64,000 nt of DNA from Bacteroidales bacterium (GTDB lineage: Bacteria > Bacteroidota > Bacteroidia > Bacteroidales > Paludibacteraceae). Where the stretch lies: the NCBI GenBank assembly GCA_022783865.1, contig JALFYY010000001.1:1-64000 (forward strand), given 5' to 3'. The translations under genes were made by a program, and so were the position numbers. The notes beneath the pieces were generated by a model. The model did not search any database and had not been told where the DNA came from. It was given only the letters and a program-made list of their open reading frames with translations. The first letter of the stretch is position 1. Each line of letters opens with the position of its first letter. This document shows positions 7,217 through 16,222 of the stretch, piece by piece.

Positions 7217-8645
7217 GATATTTGTCATATTATTATCACTCGGCATCGGTCTTCAAGCCAATGCCTGGGACTGGTGGCCACTTCCGACAGACGGTCTTGA
7301 TATAGAAAAAGACTCTATCATATATAACGTAGAATTGTCGGCACTTGCCTCTTCGGGACGTTATGCCCCGTTCTTGCTGCAAAGCAACAGAAACGGCAAT
7401 ATATCGGCTGCCCCCCACAGTGCCAATGCAAGTGTATATATCGGCAAGCCTGCTACCCGTCCGCACCGATGCTATGACTACGATTTCGGTGTGGAATACA
7501 CTGTGCGCTACGACTATCACAAACAACTGAACTACTACTTCAACCAACTATATGCCCATACACGTCTCTATATCATTGATATAACGGCAGGCATTACGCC
7601 TTATTCGCAAGGTCCGCAAGACCCGGAACTATCGTCGGGCGGATTGCTCTTCTCCAACAATGCCATGCCTATGCCACGCATATCTATCGGTATTGACGAG
7701 TGGAGAGCATTTCCCGGCTTCTATGGTTTCTTAGAGTTCAAGGGCGGTATTACGCACGGTTGGTTTATTGACAATACCGGCGTCAGAAAGAGCTATCTGC
7801 ACCATACGTTTGCAGGCGCGAGAGTAGGTGGAAAGTTACCTTTCCATCTGTCGTACGAATTTCATCATGCCGCACAATGGGGAGGATATTCAGAGCAATA
7901 CGGAGACTTGGGCAACAATTTCAAAGCCTTTGGCAATGCGCTGTTAGCCAAATCGGGAGGCAATATGGCCAATGACCAACTGAATGCACAAGGCAACCAT
8001 ATCGGTTCACAGATACTGACTTTAGAACTCAACGGTTCGACATGGACGGCAAAACTATATTGGCAGAACCTTTCGGAAGACGGACCTATCAAGTTCATGA
8101 CAAGCAGTATGAATATTTATGACGGGTTGTGGGGCTTTAATCTGACACTACACAAATGGCCTTTTATCAACGGCTTTACCTACGAGTTTCTGAATACTAC
8201 CGACCAATCGGGACCATACCACGACAAAGACGGATTGGTGTATGGCGGAAACGATTCGTATTTCCGCAACAGCGTGTATATCAACGGGTGGAACTATTTT
8301 ATGCGCACGATAGGAACCCCATATATCACCTCGCCATTATATAATGAAAACGGAGAGTTGATGACGCTGAACAACAGAGTGCAGATGCACTTTGCCGGTA
8401 TCAAAGGCGATATATACGGTTATCGCTATCGGGTGATGGGGTCGTACTGCATGAACTACGGGCAATACAAAGCACCACTGAGCAACCACAATACTGCATT
8501 GCTGTTGGAAGTAAAGAAGCAGTTCAAGAAAGCATGGGGGATAGAAGTAGGCTTGACGTTTTCTGCAGACATAGGCAACCAATTCGGGAACAGCTACGGC
8601 GGTATGATTACAATCGGTAAGCGAGGACTAATAGCGGATTATTAA
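7206..8645 (+). CDS. Wzi-like capsule assembly outer-membrane protein
   Basis: A 479-residue protein with a signal peptide ending near LQANA and a long stretch of alternating aromatic strands typical of outer-membrane barrels. The text around residues 150-290 (PRISIGIDEW, FPGFYGFLEFKGGITHGW, FHHAAQWGG) matches the Wzi family, which binds capsule or exopolysaccharide at the surface. The start is TTG at 7206; the next in-frame Met is far inside the protein, so TTG is needed to keep the signal peptide. It overlaps the Kelch gene by 11 bases. Wzi membership is recognised by pattern, not by search. Confidence 0.78.
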   Translation: MKNRIFVILLSLGIGLQANAWDWWPLPTDGLDIEKDSIIYNVELSALASSGRYAPFLLQSNRNGNISAAPHSANASVYIGKPATRPHRCYDYDFGVEYTVRYDYHKQLNYYFNQLYAHTRLYIIDITAGITPYSQGPQDPELSSGGLLFSNNAMPMPRISIGIDEWRAFPGFYGFLEFKGGITHGWFIDNTGVRKSYLHHTFAGARVGGKLPFHLSYEFHHAAQWGGYSEQYGDLGNNFKAFGNALLAKSGGNMANDQLNAQGNHIGSQILTLELNGSTWTAKLYWQNLSEDGPIKFMTSSMNIYDGLWGFNLTLHKWPFINGFTYEFLNTTDQSGPYHDKDGLVYGGNDSYFRNSVYINGWNYFMRTIGTPYITSPLYNENGELMTLNNRVQMHFAGIKGDIYGYRYRVMGSYCMNYGQYKAPLSNHNTALLLEVKKQFKKAWGIEVGLTFSADIGNQFGNSYGGMITIGKRGLIADY

Positions 8646-8656
8646 AACGAAGCAAA

Positions 8657-8680
8657 GAACAAGGACAAAGGAACAAGGAC
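8657..8680. repeat. GGACAAAGGAAC purine-rich repeat
   Basis: A short copy of the GGACAA-type low-complexity sequence also seen at 1703-1745 and 62198-62235, here between the Wzi-like gene and the glycosyltransferase. Confidence 0.45.
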
Positions 8681-8730
8681 CTTAATATATAGTAAGCGGC
8701 GAAAGCAAAAACTCAGAAAACAACCCTATT

Positions 8731-9648
8731 ATGATTAGTATTATCATTTGTTCAACCACCAAGACACTCTCAGAGAAACTGACAGAGAACATTGATAGTA
8801 CTATAGGCGTACCCTACGAATTGATTTGTATTGACAATTCGGAAGGCAAGTACTCTATTTGCCAAGCATACAATAAAGGAATTGAACTGGCACGACATCC
8901 GTACTTATTGTTTGTGCATCAGGATGTGGTATTCCAGACAACGGATTGGGGAAAACATCTGATTACACATCTGCAACGAAAGAACTGCGGTATTATTGGC
9001 GTAGTAGGAACACAGATTGCTCCCCGTATTCCTCAAGAAGCATGGAAAGGATACAACAAGGGGGCACATTTTATACAAGGGTATATAGCCCAGAAACGCA
9101 AAGCCAAACTACATTATTTACCGGAGAATTACAACGAAGAGCTCTACCCTGTGGTATGTATGGACGGCATGTTTCTGGCTATGCGAAAAGAACTCACAGA
9201 AAAAATCCATTTTGATGAGAATATACCGGGATTCCACACCTACGATATAGATATTTGTTTGCAAGCCACACAAGCAGGATATACGAACTATGTGGCATAC
9301 GATATATTGCTAATCCACTATTCGAGCGGAAAGATAGACAAGAACTACTACCAACAACTGATAAAGATATATCGAAAATGGCAAGACTGCCTGCCCATAA
9401 CAGTGCCTGCGCTTAGAGAAGAAAAAGTTCTCATACAAGAGGTGGAAAAACGGCAATTGCGGATATTGCAGAAAGAGTTGTTGCACAAAGGATTCAGCAT
9501 AAGAGAAGTGATGCAATTGATGAATGAATACACATTGTTGATACATAGCCCGCTATCGTTCTGGGGAAAAATACGATTGCAAATCCGCTTGCATTATCAA
9601 GTTGTATATGCCTATATGCGGCATACTTATTATTCGATTGTATCGTAG
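8731..9648 (+). CDS. GT2-like glycosyltransferase
   Basis: A 305-residue cytoplasmic or membrane-associated sugar transferase. The N-terminus ISIIICSTTKT and the IDNSEGKYSICQAYNKGIE region resemble the GT-A fold of family 2. LFVHQDVVF supplies the acidic metal-binding position and VCMDGMFLAMRKE the acceptor loop. The single-domain layout without membrane spans is similar to the StrF-like group. It probably adds a sugar to a surface glycan. It sits alone between a capsule-type outer-membrane protein and the FKBP genes, so its glycan cannot be identified. Confidence 0.8.
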   Translation: MISIIICSTTKTLSEKLTENIDSTIGVPYELICIDNSEGKYSICQAYNKGIELARHPYLLFVHQDVVFQTTDWGKHLITHLQRKNCGIIGVVGTQIAPRIPQEAWKGYNKGAHFIQGYIAQKRKAKLHYLPENYNEELYPVVCMDGMFLAMRKELTEKIHFDENIPGFHTYDIDICLQATQAGYTNYVAYDILLIHYSSGKIDKNYYQQLIKIYRKWQDCLPITVPALREEKVLIQEVEKRQLRILQKELLHKGFSIREVMQLMNEYTLLIHSPLSFWGKIRLQIRLHYQVVYAYMRHTYYSIVS

Positions 9649-9694
9649 GCAAAAAGCATTTGTTCTTCTATCAGACAATGTATTTATGCAAAAC

Positions 9695-9726
9695 TTTGGT
9701 CGGGTGCAAAATTATTACTAACTTTG
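9695..9726 (+). promoter_or_regulatory. Bacteroidota-type promoter for the FKBP genes
   Basis: TTTG (9695-9698), 20 bases, TAACTTTG (9719-9726). The first FKBP start is 70 bases downstream. Both boxes match the consensus exactly. Confidence 0.8.
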
Positions 9727-9795
9727 CAGATTAGAAAAACAAGTTTGCGACCAAGCGAGACAAACGGATTGTATTAAGTAACAAATAAAAATATT

Positions 9796-10380
9796 ATGGA
9801 TAAGATTAGTTATGCATTAGGATTGAGTATGGGTCAGAACCTGCTCAGCAGCGGTGTAAAGGAACTCTCTTATGAGGATCTTGCATTGGGAATACAGGAT
9901 ATCGTCACAGGCGAAGCACCCAAAATCAGTTTTCAGGAAGCACAAGAGGTACTGAACAAGTTCTTTACCGAATTGGAAGCGAAAGCCGGTAAGGCAGAGA
10001 AAGAAAAGGGAGAGAAGTTCTTAGCCGAGAATGCCAAAAGAGAAGGTGTACGTACCACTGCAAGCGGCTTGCAATATGAAGTGATAGAAGGTACGATAGG
10101 ACAAAAGCCAAAGGCTACCGATACTGTGAAAGTACACTACGAAGGGACACTGACCGACGGCACTGTATTTGACAGTTCGTACAAAAGAGGCGAACCTATC
10201 TCGTTTGGTTTGAACCAAGTGATAAAAGGATGGACAGAAGGATTGCAACTGATGTCGATCGGTTCGAAATACAAACTCTATATTCCTTATCAATTAGGTT
10301 ACGGGGAACGCGGTGCAGGCGCACAGATTCCTCCTTACGCAACATTGATATTCACAGTGGAATTGCTTGGTATAGAATAA
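9796..10380 (+). CDS. FKBP-type peptidyl-prolyl isomerase
   Basis: A 194-residue isomerase that speeds proline cis/trans isomerisation in folding proteins. An N-terminal FKBP_N-type helical dimer region (about 1-75, starting [13 protein letters not shown]) is followed by the FKBP domain from [11 protein letters not shown] to [10 protein letters not shown]. The core motifs [28 protein letters not shown] and [11 protein letters not shown] are all present. There is no clear signal peptide, so it may be cytoplasmic, unlike its downstream relative. The next gene begins 22 bases later and is probably co-transcribed. Confidence 0.93.
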   Translation: MDKISYALGLSMGQNLLSSGVKELSYEDLALGIQDIVTGEAPKISFQEAQEVLNKFFTELEAKAGKAEKEKGEKFLAENAKREGVRTTASGLQYEVIEGTIGQKPKATDTVKVHYEGTLTDGTVFDSSYKRGEPISFGLNQVIKGWTEGLQLMSIGSKYKLYIPYQLGYGERGAGAQIPPYATLIFTVELLGIE

Positions 10381-10402
10381 GCATATAAAACAACATACTA
10401 CA

Positions 10403-11665
10403 ATGAAGAAACTCAGTATTTTGCTTGCACTCAGTGCAATGGCAATGGTATCGTGCCAGAATGCGTACGAACCCAAAACAGTCAGTTTGTCTTCACAAGA
10501 AGACAGCATCAACTATGCATTAGGTTTGAGCAACGGTGCCCAAATCAAGATGTATTATCTTTATAACGACTCTACGAAACAAGCCATCAACGAGTTTATG
10601 GACGGCTTAGTAAGAGGATACGAAGGAACCAACGGCCAACTGACAGAACTGCAACAGGTAGGTATCAACTTCGGTATCGGCATACAACAAATGCAGAAGA
10701 GCGGTATCATCAACAACGCAGCCTGGACACTGAACCAAGAAATATTCTTCCAAGGCCTTATCAACGGTATTTATCAGGATACGACAATGATGACAGCCGG
10801 TACTGCACAAGAATTCTTCCAAAGCAAATACAGTAACAACGACATTCAGATTGACAGTCTGCATCCGCAGAAAGTCAATACGAAGAAATGCGGTGTAAAG
10901 GTAAGAATCATTGCACTGAACAGTGCATTAGACAGTCTGAACTATGCTTTCGGCTATTTGAACGGCAACGAGCTTGCACAAGGACTGATTACCGACGAAG
11001 AGACCAAAGATGCCAGTGTCAGTGCGTTGGCAGCCAGCATCAACAAAGGTTTGAAAGACAAGACCAAGAACGTACAACTGGTACGTATGGCAGAAAACAT
11101 CGGTCAACAAATCAAAGAACAAGAGCCTGTCGGTTTGGTAGGTGTTGAAGGATTGGACACAGATTTCGAGATGCTGAAACAAGGCTTTATAAACGGTTTC
11201 TACCAGGAATTCGGACAAATGACTTTGGAGCAAGCCAACGAATATATCCAAACCACTATCAACAATATGAAATATGGCAAGAACTTGGAGGAAGGCGAAG
11301 AGTTCCTGGCACAAAATGCTTTGCGTGACGGCGTGAAGACCACCGAAAGCGGTTTGCAATATGAAATCATCAAAGAAGGCAAAGGCAAAGTGCCCACTAC
11401 GGAAGACAAAGTGAAAGTACACTATCACGGTACGCTGATTGACGGAACCGTATTCGACAGCTCGGTTGACAGAGGCGAACCGATAGTATTCGGCGTAACC
11501 CAAGTTATAAAAGGCTGGACAGAGGCATTGCAGATGATGCCTGTAGGCTCGAAATGGAAACTCTATATCCCCTACGATTTGGCATACGGAGAAAGAGAAG
11601 CAGGACAGATACCTCCTTACTCGACCCTTATCTTCGAAGTTGAACTCTTAGGTATAGAGAAATAA
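10403..11665 (+). CDS. FKBP-type isomerase lipoprotein with duplicated N-terminal domain
   Basis: A 420-residue lipoprotein (lipobox MVSC, C18) that would act in the periplasm, probably on outer-membrane or secreted proteins. Two FKBP_N-like helical modules can be seen (about 30-145, from [12 protein letters not shown], and about 170-290, from [12 protein letters not shown]). They are followed by one FKBP catalytic domain (about 300-420) with [18 protein letters not shown] and [10 protein letters not shown]. The catalytic domain closely resembles the neighbouring gene, so the pair arose by duplication with later addition of a second N-module. In gliding relatives an FKBP lipoprotein (GldI) supports motility; that role here is only a possibility. 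Confidence 0.9.
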   Translation: MKKLSILLALSAMAMVSCQNAYEPKTVSLSSQEDSINYALGLSNGAQIKMYYLYNDSTKQAINEFMDGLVRGYEGTNGQLTELQQVGINFGIGIQQMQKSGIINNAAWTLNQEIFFQGLINGIYQDTTMMTAGTAQEFFQSKYSNNDIQIDSLHPQKVNTKKCGVKVRIIALNSALDSLNYAFGYLNGNELAQGLITDEETKDASVSALAASINKGLKDKTKNVQLVRMAENIGQQIKEQEPVGLVGVEGLDTDFEMLKQGFINGFYQEFGQMTLEQANEYIQTTINNMKYGKNLEEGEEFLAQNALRDGVKTTESGLQYEIIKEGKGKVPTTEDKVKVHYHGTLIDGTVFDSSVDRGEPIVFGVTQVIKGWTEALQMMPVGSKWKLYIPYDLAYGEREAGQIPPYSTLIFEVELLGIEK

Positions 11666-11682
11666 CGTCATAACTGACCTAT

Positions 11683-13185
11683 ATGGGTATCATAGCCAAA
11701 CAAAGTTTTTGGGGTACGGTGGTTACCTACTTAGGAACCTTTGTCGGCTTTCTTACCACATTCTTTGTGCTAACCCGCTTCCTCACCGCAGAGGAAATCG
11801 GGTTAGCACGTGTTTTAATAGATACTTCGGTACTGTTTATCGGATTGGCGCAGTTGGGCACAAGTTCATCGCTCATCCGGTTTTATCCGTATTTCAAAGA
11901 CAAGGAAGAGAAAGACCACGGTTTCTTCTTCTGGATGCTGGCAGTGCCGTTTGCCGGGTTCATCCTGTTTGCCATTATCTATTGCGCACTGCACGTCCCA
12001 ATCAGTCATCTTTTCGAAGAGAAATCGCAACTATTTGTAGATTACTACTATTTCGTATTGCCGTTGGCATTTTTCCTGCTGTATCAGACAGTGGTAGAAA
12101 CGGGATGCAACGTGCTGATGCGGATTGTGTTTCCGAAAGCCGTACGGGAACTGATTACCCGTCTGCTTATGCTGACGGTATATCTGCTCTACGCTTTCAG
12201 GGTATTGAGCATGGACGGATTCGTGATAGCACTTTGTGCGGTATATGGCATTGCCGCTTTGCTGAACATCGTCTATATATTTGCCGTAGGAAAGATATCG
12301 ATACGCCCGGACTTACGTTACTTGGACAAAAGTTTGGTGAAACAATATCTGTGGTACACTTTCTTTCTGATATTTTCCGCCATTACCACAGTGCTTGCAC
12401 CGAGTCTGAGCAGCTTCTTCATTACGGCACAACTTGGGCTGAACTATACCGGCATTTTTGCCATTGCGACGTATATGGCGGTGATGGTAAGTATTCCGAC
12501 AAGGTCGCTGAGTGCGATAGCCCAACCCCAATTAGCGAGTGCCATCAAGGAGAAGAACACCAAGGAAAGCAATCACCTACAACAGCAAGTGGGCAACAAT
12601 CTGCTATTGGTGGGATTACTGATATTAGCGGCAATATGGATCAATATCGACCTTATCTTCGAGATACTTCCCAACGGAGAGACATATGCGAGTGCGAAAC
12701 AGAGCGTATTGATATTGGGTTGCAGCCAACTGATAGTTTCGACTTGTACGATTGCAACATCAGCATTGAGTTATTCGCCCTATTACTATCTGTCGCTGGT
12801 GTTTTCAGCTATTCTGACGGTAGTTTCGATATGGCTGAACAACCTGCTTATTCCGCTATACGGAATGGAAGGTGCGGCTGCCGCCAACCTGGCAGCATAC
12901 GGCATATATTACGCATTGCTCGTTAGCGTATTGAAAGCATGTACGAAGACTTCGCCCATTAGCAGGAATTGGCTAAAAAGCCTTGCATTGGGAGTTTGGT
13001 TATTCGGCGGCAACAGTTTGCTATTACGATTTGTTCCAATAGGGAACATTTGGGGCAGTTCGATTGTAAGGAGCGTGGTGCTCTTGGGCATCGGATGCTT
13101 GATTGCTTATTATTGGAATATATCGCCGGACCTTAACCAAGCGGTGCGGCAAACGGCGGAACGAATTCTGAAAAGAAAGAGATAA
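11683..13185 (+). CDS. Wzx-like polysaccharide flippase
   Basis: A 500-residue integral membrane protein with about 12-14 hydrophobic segments and an amphipathic start (GIIAKQSFWGTVVTYLGTFVGF), as in the MOP/PST flippases that move lipid-linked oligosaccharides across the inner membrane. A central GLNYTGIFAIATYMAVMVSIP segment and the late EGAAAANLAAYG segment fit this group. Its stop and the truA start overlap by one base (TAATG), so the two are translationally coupled. Substrate unknown. Confidence 0.85.
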   Translation: MGIIAKQSFWGTVVTYLGTFVGFLTTFFVLTRFLTAEEIGLARVLIDTSVLFIGLAQLGTSSSLIRFYPYFKDKEEKDHGFFFWMLAVPFAGFILFAIIYCALHVPISHLFEEKSQLFVDYYYFVLPLAFFLLYQTVVETGCNVLMRIVFPKAVRELITRLLMLTVYLLYAFRVLSMDGFVIALCAVYGIAALLNIVYIFAVGKISIRPDLRYLDKSLVKQYLWYTFFLIFSAITTVLAPSLSSFFITAQLGLNYTGIFAIATYMAVMVSIPTRSLSAIAQPQLASAIKEKNTKESNHLQQQVGNNLLLVGLLILAAIWINIDLIFEILPNGETYASAKQSVLILGCSQLIVSTCTIATSALSYSPYYYLSLVFSAILTVVSIWLNNLLIPLYGMEGAAAANLAAYGIYYALLVSVLKACTKTSPISRNWLKSLALGVWLFGGNSLLLRFVPIGNIWGSSIVRSVVLLGIGCLIAYYWNISPDLNQAVRQTAERILKRKR

Positions 13186-13940
13186 TGCGTTACTTTGTTT
13201 ATTTTTCGTACCGGGGCACAGTTTACCACGGTTGGCAAAGACAACCGAACGGCGTTTCCGTCCAAGAAGTGATGGAAGGGGCTCTGAGTACTTTGCTACA
13301 AGAAAAGATTACGGTAACCGGCGCCGGCAGAACGGATGCGGGTGTGCATGCCGAAAGAATGGTGGCGCATTTCGATACGGAACGTCAGCTTGATTGTGGT
13401 TCATTGGTTATCAGAGCCAACGGCTTCCTGCCGAAAGACATTGCCATAGAGAAGATTGTGCCCGTAACAGAAGATGCGCATGCACGGTTCAGTGCCACAG
13501 AAAGAAGATACGAATACCGGATTGTGCAAAAGAAATCGCCTTTCTTAGAGGGCATAGCGACCTATATCCATTATGAGTTGGACTTCGAGAAGATGAACGA
13601 AGCCGCCCGATTGCTATTGACTACGAAAGACTTCGCGTCATTCTGCAAACTGCATACAGACGTCAAAACCACTTTGTGCGATGTGCGCGACGCCCATTGG
13701 GAACAACGGGGAGAGATGTGGGTGTTCTGCATATCGGCAGACCGCTTTTTACGCAACATGGTACGCGCGATAGTGGGAACACTCATGGAAGTGGGCAGAG
13801 GACGTATGGCTATTGAGGAGTTCGGCAAAGTGATTGACCAGCAACACCGTACTGCGGCAGGAATGTCCGCTCCGGCAGAAGGGCTTTTCCTGACAGGAGT
13901 GGAATACCCGAGTTCCGTTTTTATCCCGACAACAGAATAA
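13185..13940 (+). CDS. truA: tRNA pseudouridine(38-40) synthase TruA
   Basis: Modifies uridines 38-40 of the tRNA anticodon arm. The 251-residue length is standard. The catalytic aspartate lies in GAGRTDAGVHA (D51), and the tail FLRNMVRAIVGTLMEVGRG (near 185) is the conserved RNA-binding region. It is the last gene of a rightward run and faces ung, whose stop lies 26 bases away with no clear terminator between them. Confidence 0.97.
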   Translation: MRYFVYFSYRGTVYHGWQRQPNGVSVQEVMEGALSTLLQEKITVTGAGRTDAGVHAERMVAHFDTERQLDCGSLVIRANGFLPKDIAIEKIVPVTEDAHARFSATERRYEYRIVQKKSPFLEGIATYIHYELDFEKMNEAARLLLTTKDFASFCKLHTDVKTTLCDVRDAHWEQRGEMWVFCISADRFLRNMVRAIVGTLMEVGRGRMAIEEFGKVIDQQHRTAAGMSAPAEGLFLTGVEYPSSVFIPTTE

Positions 13941-13966
13941 GATTCTACGTATTCCGTATTTACCGG

Positions 13967-14629
13967 TTACCAGTTAATGGGCGTCATGCCGTGCGATTGG
14001 AGATACTGATTCGCCTTGGAGAAATGGCGACAACCAAAGAATCCTTTGTAAGCGGACAACGGTGAGGGATGGGCGGCTTTGAGTACCAAATGCTTTTGGG
14101 GCGAGATGAACGCCCCTTTTCTTTGCGCATAACTACCCCATAGCATAAAGACAAGATGTTCACGCTCATCGGCGAGCTTTTGTATGACGGCATCGGTGAA
14201 TACTTCCCATCCTTTGTTCTGATGACTTCCCGGTCGGTGGGCTTCGACAGTGAGTGTAGCGTTGAGCAGCAAAACACCCTGATCCGCCCAGCGTTGGAGA
14301 TTGCCGGATTGAGGAACAGGAACACCCAAGTCCGTATTGAGTTCCTTATAGATATTCTGCAGGGAAGGCGGAACAGCGACACCATCGTTGACGGAAAAGC
14401 AAAGTCCGTGCGCTTGTCCAAAGTCGTGATAGGGATCTTGTCCGAGAATCACCACTTTCACTTTGTCGAAAGGACAACTATCGAAAGCGTTAAAAATCAG
14501 CCGGGCAGGCGGAAAGATTTGGTGTTGCCTATATTCCTGCTTGACAAAAAGCGTCAAAAGTTCGAAATAGGGTTTGTCGAATTCCTGTTGTAGGACTTGT
14601 TTCCAAGTCGGGTCGATGCGCACTTCCAT
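13967..14629 (-). CDS. ung: Uracil-DNA glycosylase
   Basis: Removes uracil from DNA at the start of base-excision repair. I chose ATG 14629 (MEVRIDPTWK), giving 220 residues, the normal family length. The open frame runs further upstream but the extra part reads through repeat-like DNA and past the promoter. The catalytic motif GQDPYH (D65 as base) and the C-terminal HPSPLSA loop are present. It has its own consensus promoter just upstream. Confidence 0.97.
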   Translation of the reverse strand: MEVRIDPTWKQVLQQEFDKPYFELLTLFVKQEYRQHQIFPPARLIFNAFDSCPFDKVKVVILGQDPYHDFGQAHGLCFSVNDGVAVPPSLQNIYKELNTDLGVPVPQSGNLQRWADQGVLLLNATLTVEAHRPGSHQNKGWEVFTDAVIQKLADEREHLVFMLWGSYAQRKGAFISPQKHLVLKAAHPSPLSAYKGFFGCRHFSKANQYLQSHGMTPINW

Positions 14630-14648
14630 GATAATCGTATTTATGAAG

Positions 14649-14680
14649 CAAAAGTACAACAAAGTCGGGACATGCACAAA
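14649..14680 (-). promoter_or_regulatory. Bacteroidota-type promoter for ung
   Basis: On the minus strand, TTTG (14680-14677), 20 bases, TACTTTTG (14656-14649). The -7 box ends 20 bases before the ung ATG. Confidence 0.75.
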
Positions 14681-14853
14681 TATTTGACGATTGGACGACT
14701 TGACGATTTGACGATTATGCAGGCGAGACCGCATAAGTGCTCCAGCGCACCGACAAACGTATTTGACAATCGGCTTCGAGAATAAGCAGTTGCTTGATGA
14801 TTTCAGCACAGGAACAGCACGATAAGTGCTTGAAAACAAACCGATAGCATATG

Positions 14854-14908
14854 AATCACCCGATAATCACCCAGTTATCACCCAGTTATCACCCAGTTAT
14901 CACCCAGT
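14854..14908. repeat. 11-bp tandem array, ATCACCC family, five copies
   Basis: Five units of exactly 11 bases at 14854, 14865, 14876, 14887 and 14898. Typical units are AATCACCCAGT and TATCACCCAGT. Related arrays are at 26646-26700, 34769-34812, 48963-48995 and 62040-62083. Confidence 0.9.
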
Positions 14909-15001
14909 GTTGAAAGGAAGGAGACAGCTATGTGACGGCACAGACAGATACGCATGATACGGGCGGGGACGACAACAGAGATGGTCTCCTCCAACGGGAA
15001 A

Positions 15002-16219
15002 TCAGTATCCCATAGAATGGAGACGGCGACGCCAATCGGAGATGTAGGTCCAGAAAGAGGACATAGTGACGGCAGGGGGATTATTCTCTTTCTGAGAGAC
15101 TGCGGTGAGATAGAAACGCAGATAGTCGGAGGGCGCCAGACAAATCAGATGATTATCGCTATCACTGACATAAGAAGCGGCATACAATTCGGGAACATAG
15201 ACCGCAATGCCGATTGTCTCCTTTGGATATTTGACGGTGTCGTTGACAGGCCAATCGGTACCCCAACTGCCCAACAAAGTTCCGTCGGTAAAAACATCTC
15301 CGTCGCTGATCTTCATGACCCCCGTAACAAGATTAGGAACGGCATGGGAAAGGAAGACTTCGCAAAGGACATCACGATGGCGGGCATAGAGGGTATAGCG
15401 CACGCGGATATCCACAGTGTCGTTAGGCAACTGCCACCCGGACAACTCCACCTCACAAACAGTGCGGATATTTCCTTGAGCAAGAATGCGTTGCGTACGT
15501 TTCCGGAAACGGTCCATCTTGACAAGACGCTCTCCGTCGTAGGCTCTGACAGAGCCCACTCCGATAGAATTGCCGACACGAAGGACATCATCGCCAAAGC
15601 CGGCTGCCAGTTGGTCATCGTTAGGATACCAAAGCGACTCAGCCAACTCCAGACGGGGCGTTTTCTTGGCGTACACATCGACGGTCTGGCGTTTATCGAA
15701 ATAGATACGGTACGCCATAAGCGAAGATTCGAAGGCGACACCATGGTGGTGCATAAGATTGAAAGACTTGTCGGCAGGAAGGAAAGACTGCTCCGTAACG
15801 GGCTTAATACCATAGTGTTTGCCCTCTGCACAGATGGGACGGAAACCGTCTCCGACAGGACCTTTGATGAACATTTGCGCATGGACTTCTTTCGGGAAGA
15901 CGGCTTTTTGAGAGACGGTTCGGAGTTCGATTTCAGCAGGAACGCCCTTGCGAATATCCATGAGGAAGGCTATTTCATCGGGGATACCGTCGGCATTGAG
16001 GTCATCGAGTTGCGAGGAAATTTCTTCACCGCCCAAAAAGACCGCCAACCGGGCACGTTGCTCTACCGGACATTCGGGAAAGCGACTGAGAGGGAGCGCG
16101 ACAGGACAATCTTTGCAATCTGCAAGCGGATTATTATCAACAGTATAGACAAGAGAAAAAGCACTCGCCCCCGAGAAAGGAGCAAGTGCTATGAGAAGGA
16201 CAAGGAGCTGTTTGCACAT
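15002..16219 (-). CDS. DUF4861-family secreted protein of a pectin locus
   Basis: A 405-residue protein with a signal peptide ending near SGASA. The body (CPVALPLSRFPE, LDDLNADGIPDEIAFLMDI, GPVGDGFRPICAEGKHYG, YDGERLVKMDRFRKR) matches DUF4861 proteins, often found beside pectin and polysaccharide lyase genes in Bacteroidota. The NADGIPDE stretch resembles a calcium-binding DxNxDGxxD loop. No catalytic role is known to me. It lies four bases downstream of the GH28 gene in the same direction and frame, so the two are almost certainly one operon. Confidence 0.75.
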   Translation of the reverse strand: MCKQLLVLLIALAPFSGASAFSLVYTVDNNPLADCKDCPVALPLSRFPECPVEQRARLAVFLGGEEISSQLDDLNADGIPDEIAFLMDIRKGVPAEIELRTVSQKAVFPKEVHAQMFIKGPVGDGFRPICAEGKHYGIKPVTEQSFLPADKSFNLMHHHGVAFESSLMAYRIYFDKRQTVDVYAKKTPRLELAESLWYPNDDQLAAGFGDDVLRVGNSIGVGSVRAYDGERLVKMDRFRKRTQRILAQGNIRTVCEVELSGWQLPNDTVDIRVRYTLYARHRDVLCEVFLSHAVPNLVTGVMKISDGDVFTDGTLLGSWGTDWPVNDTVKYPKETIGIAVYVPELYAASYVSDSDNHLICLAPSDYLRFYLTAVSQKENNPPAVTMSSFWTYISDWRRRLHSMGY

Positions 16220-16222
16220 AGG

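Larger units (their letters stand above)
14630..15001. other. Intergenic region with repeats between ung and the DUF4861 gene
   Basis: Holds the ung promoter, a TGACGATT-type repeat at about 14683-14717 (four copies of a TTGACGA word) and the 11-bp array at 14854-14908. No gene or RNA was recognised. Confidence 0.6.

Noticed and set aside
11709..12926. A 405-codon frame inside the flippase gene
   Set aside because: Same strand, shifted frame; rich in Arg, His and Cys with no hydrophobic pattern, whereas the other frame gives a typical flippase.
13967..14839. Longer 290-residue form of Ung
   Set aside because: The extra 70 residues read through repeat DNA and past the promoter; the form from 14629 has the normal length.
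14854..14908. Short regularly spaced repeats as a CRISPR array
   Set aside because: The 11-base units are directly adjacent with no spacers, and no cas genes are in the window. The same holds for the other 11-bp and 8-bp arrays.
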